A DNA stretch of 6,119 nt, taken from assembly GCA_002900535.1 (NCBI GenBank), contig MUGC01000160.1, positions 1 to 6,119 on the forward strand. The letters are read 5' to 3'. The position numbers and the translations under genes are program-made. Of the stretch, positions 5,830 to 6,119 are shown piece after piece. Numbering within the stretch: the first letter of the stretch is position 1; each line of letters begins with the position of its first letter. The notes beneath the pieces are model-generated. The model was not told the origin of the DNA. It made no database searches and worked only from the letters and a program-made list of their open reading frames with translations. Source of the stretch: Thermoplasmata archaeon M9B1D (lineage in GTDB: Archaea; Thermoplasmatota; E2; DHVEG-1).

Positions 5830-5892
5830 AATAATTGTAATATACTAGTAAAAAACATTAGTTGGGAGAGAAGGGAGGTATATGGTAAATAG
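5818..5892 (+). CDS. Possible 24-codon leader ORF overlapping the 65-aa gene
   Basis: An ATG at 5818, next to the predicted start site from the upstream TATA box, opens a 24-codon frame (MIGRNNCNIL...) ending at TAG 5890-5892, 8 bases past the ATG of the 65-aa gene. If transcription starts near 5818 it would be a leaderless upstream ORF whose translation crosses the downstream SD. It is short and could easily be chance; no protein function is suggested. Confidence 0.2.
   Translation: MIGRNNCNILVKNISWERREVYGK
5873..5879 (+). promoter_or_regulatory. Strong but closely spaced Shine-Dalgarno of the 65-aa gene
   Basis: GGGAGGT ends only 2 bases before the ATG at 5882, closer than the usual 5-9 bases. 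No alternative start codon lies at better spacing in this frame. Confidence 0.6.
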
Positions 5893-6079
5893 AGAGAGTC
5901 TTCCACTCATCGGTGCACTATTAGTACCAATAATTTTAGTGTCAATTATTTTACTTTATTTCTATGGTTATGATATCACTTTGTTTTTAAGAGAAGTCCC
6001 GATTATTTACTACATTATTATTTTCCCGATCGCGCTTGGCTTTTCTGTGGGAATTATTAAAATCATGAGATCTGAGTAG
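5882..6079 (+). CDS. Small protein with two predicted membrane spans, function unknown
   Basis: This is a 65-residue hydrophobic protein. Residues 8-29 (LPLIGALLVPIILVSIILLY onward) and 40-59 (PIIYYIIIFPIALGFSVGII) are predicted membrane helices, joined by a short loop with DITLFLREV. The N-terminus MVNRES and C-terminus KIMRSE are short, with basic residues that would place both ends in the cytoplasm by the positive-inside rule. I recognise no family. The strong SD and the clean hydrophobic pattern support a real gene. It follows the 98-aa gene by 98 bases with its own probable promoter and an inverted repeat, so separate regulation is likely. It may be a small membrane subunit or regulator, but nothing here shows a partner. 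Confidence 0.65.
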   Translation: MVNRESLPLIGALLVPIILVSIILLYFYGYDITLFLREVPIIYYIIIFPIALGFSVGIIKIMRSE

Positions 6080-6081
6080 AA

Positions 6082-6094
6082 TATAATATATAAT
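6082..6094 (+). promoter_or_regulatory. AT-rich tail, possible promoter for a gene beyond the window
   Basis: ATATAATATATAA follows the 65-aa stop and would put a start site near 6114. The window ends before any gene can be seen, and the base composition alone makes such matches common. Confidence 0.2.
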
Positions 6095-6119
6095 AATGCA
6101 GTATAATAGCTAAAGTTTT

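Overview
The window is an AT-rich archaeal chromosome segment, most likely from a Thermoplasmata-type euryarchaeon such as an uncultured marine or sediment lineage. The evidence for Archaea is threefold: an archaeal RPA1-type single-stranded DNA-binding protein (helical N-terminus, tandem OB folds, CxxC-x8-CxxH zinc finger) with its RPA-associated partner; TATA/BRE-like boxes placed about 26-30 bases upstream of leaderless or nearly leaderless genes; and T-tract terminators without hairpins. The lineage is inferred from the gene mix (bacterial-type tetrahydrofolate genes plus a NosD-type beta-helix surface protein with a C-terminal membrane anchor). It is not proven by this sequence.

Left part (1-2117): the 3' part of a methenyl-tetrahydrofolate cyclohydrolase gene (fchA, cut by the window edge) is followed by a complete formate-tetrahydrofolate ligase gene (fhs). 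Together the two enzymes interconvert 5,10-methenyl-THF, 10-formyl-THF and formate, with ATP made or used at the ligase step. This is the folate C1 route best known from Bacteria. The T-rich gap between them looks like a terminator and also holds a likely promoter for fhs.

Middle part (2176-4365): an SD-led replication protein A locus. The large subunit is split between two frames by an apparent single-base frameshift at an A run near 2648-2653. Removing one base gives a coherent protein of about 411 residues. Its stop overlaps the start (ATGA) of an RPA-associated protein with an OB fold, an acidic linker and a C-terminal winged helix. The two products probably form one ssDNA-binding complex used in replication and repair.

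Right part (4379-6119): a convergent gene for an exported, Asn-rich NosD-like beta-helix protein with a C-terminal membrane anchor is transcribed leftward from a divergent promoter region. That region also serves a small basic protein, probably with an SH3-like fold (98 aa). Next comes a 65-aa protein with two membrane spans, preceded by a perfect 9-bp inverted repeat, a possible 24-codon leader ORF and a strong but closely spaced SD. No RNA gene, CRISPR array, insertion sequence or phage module was seen, and no intergenic stretch exceeds 110 bases. I found no clear novel multi-gene system. The best leads are the RPA frameshift and the control region of the 65-aa gene.
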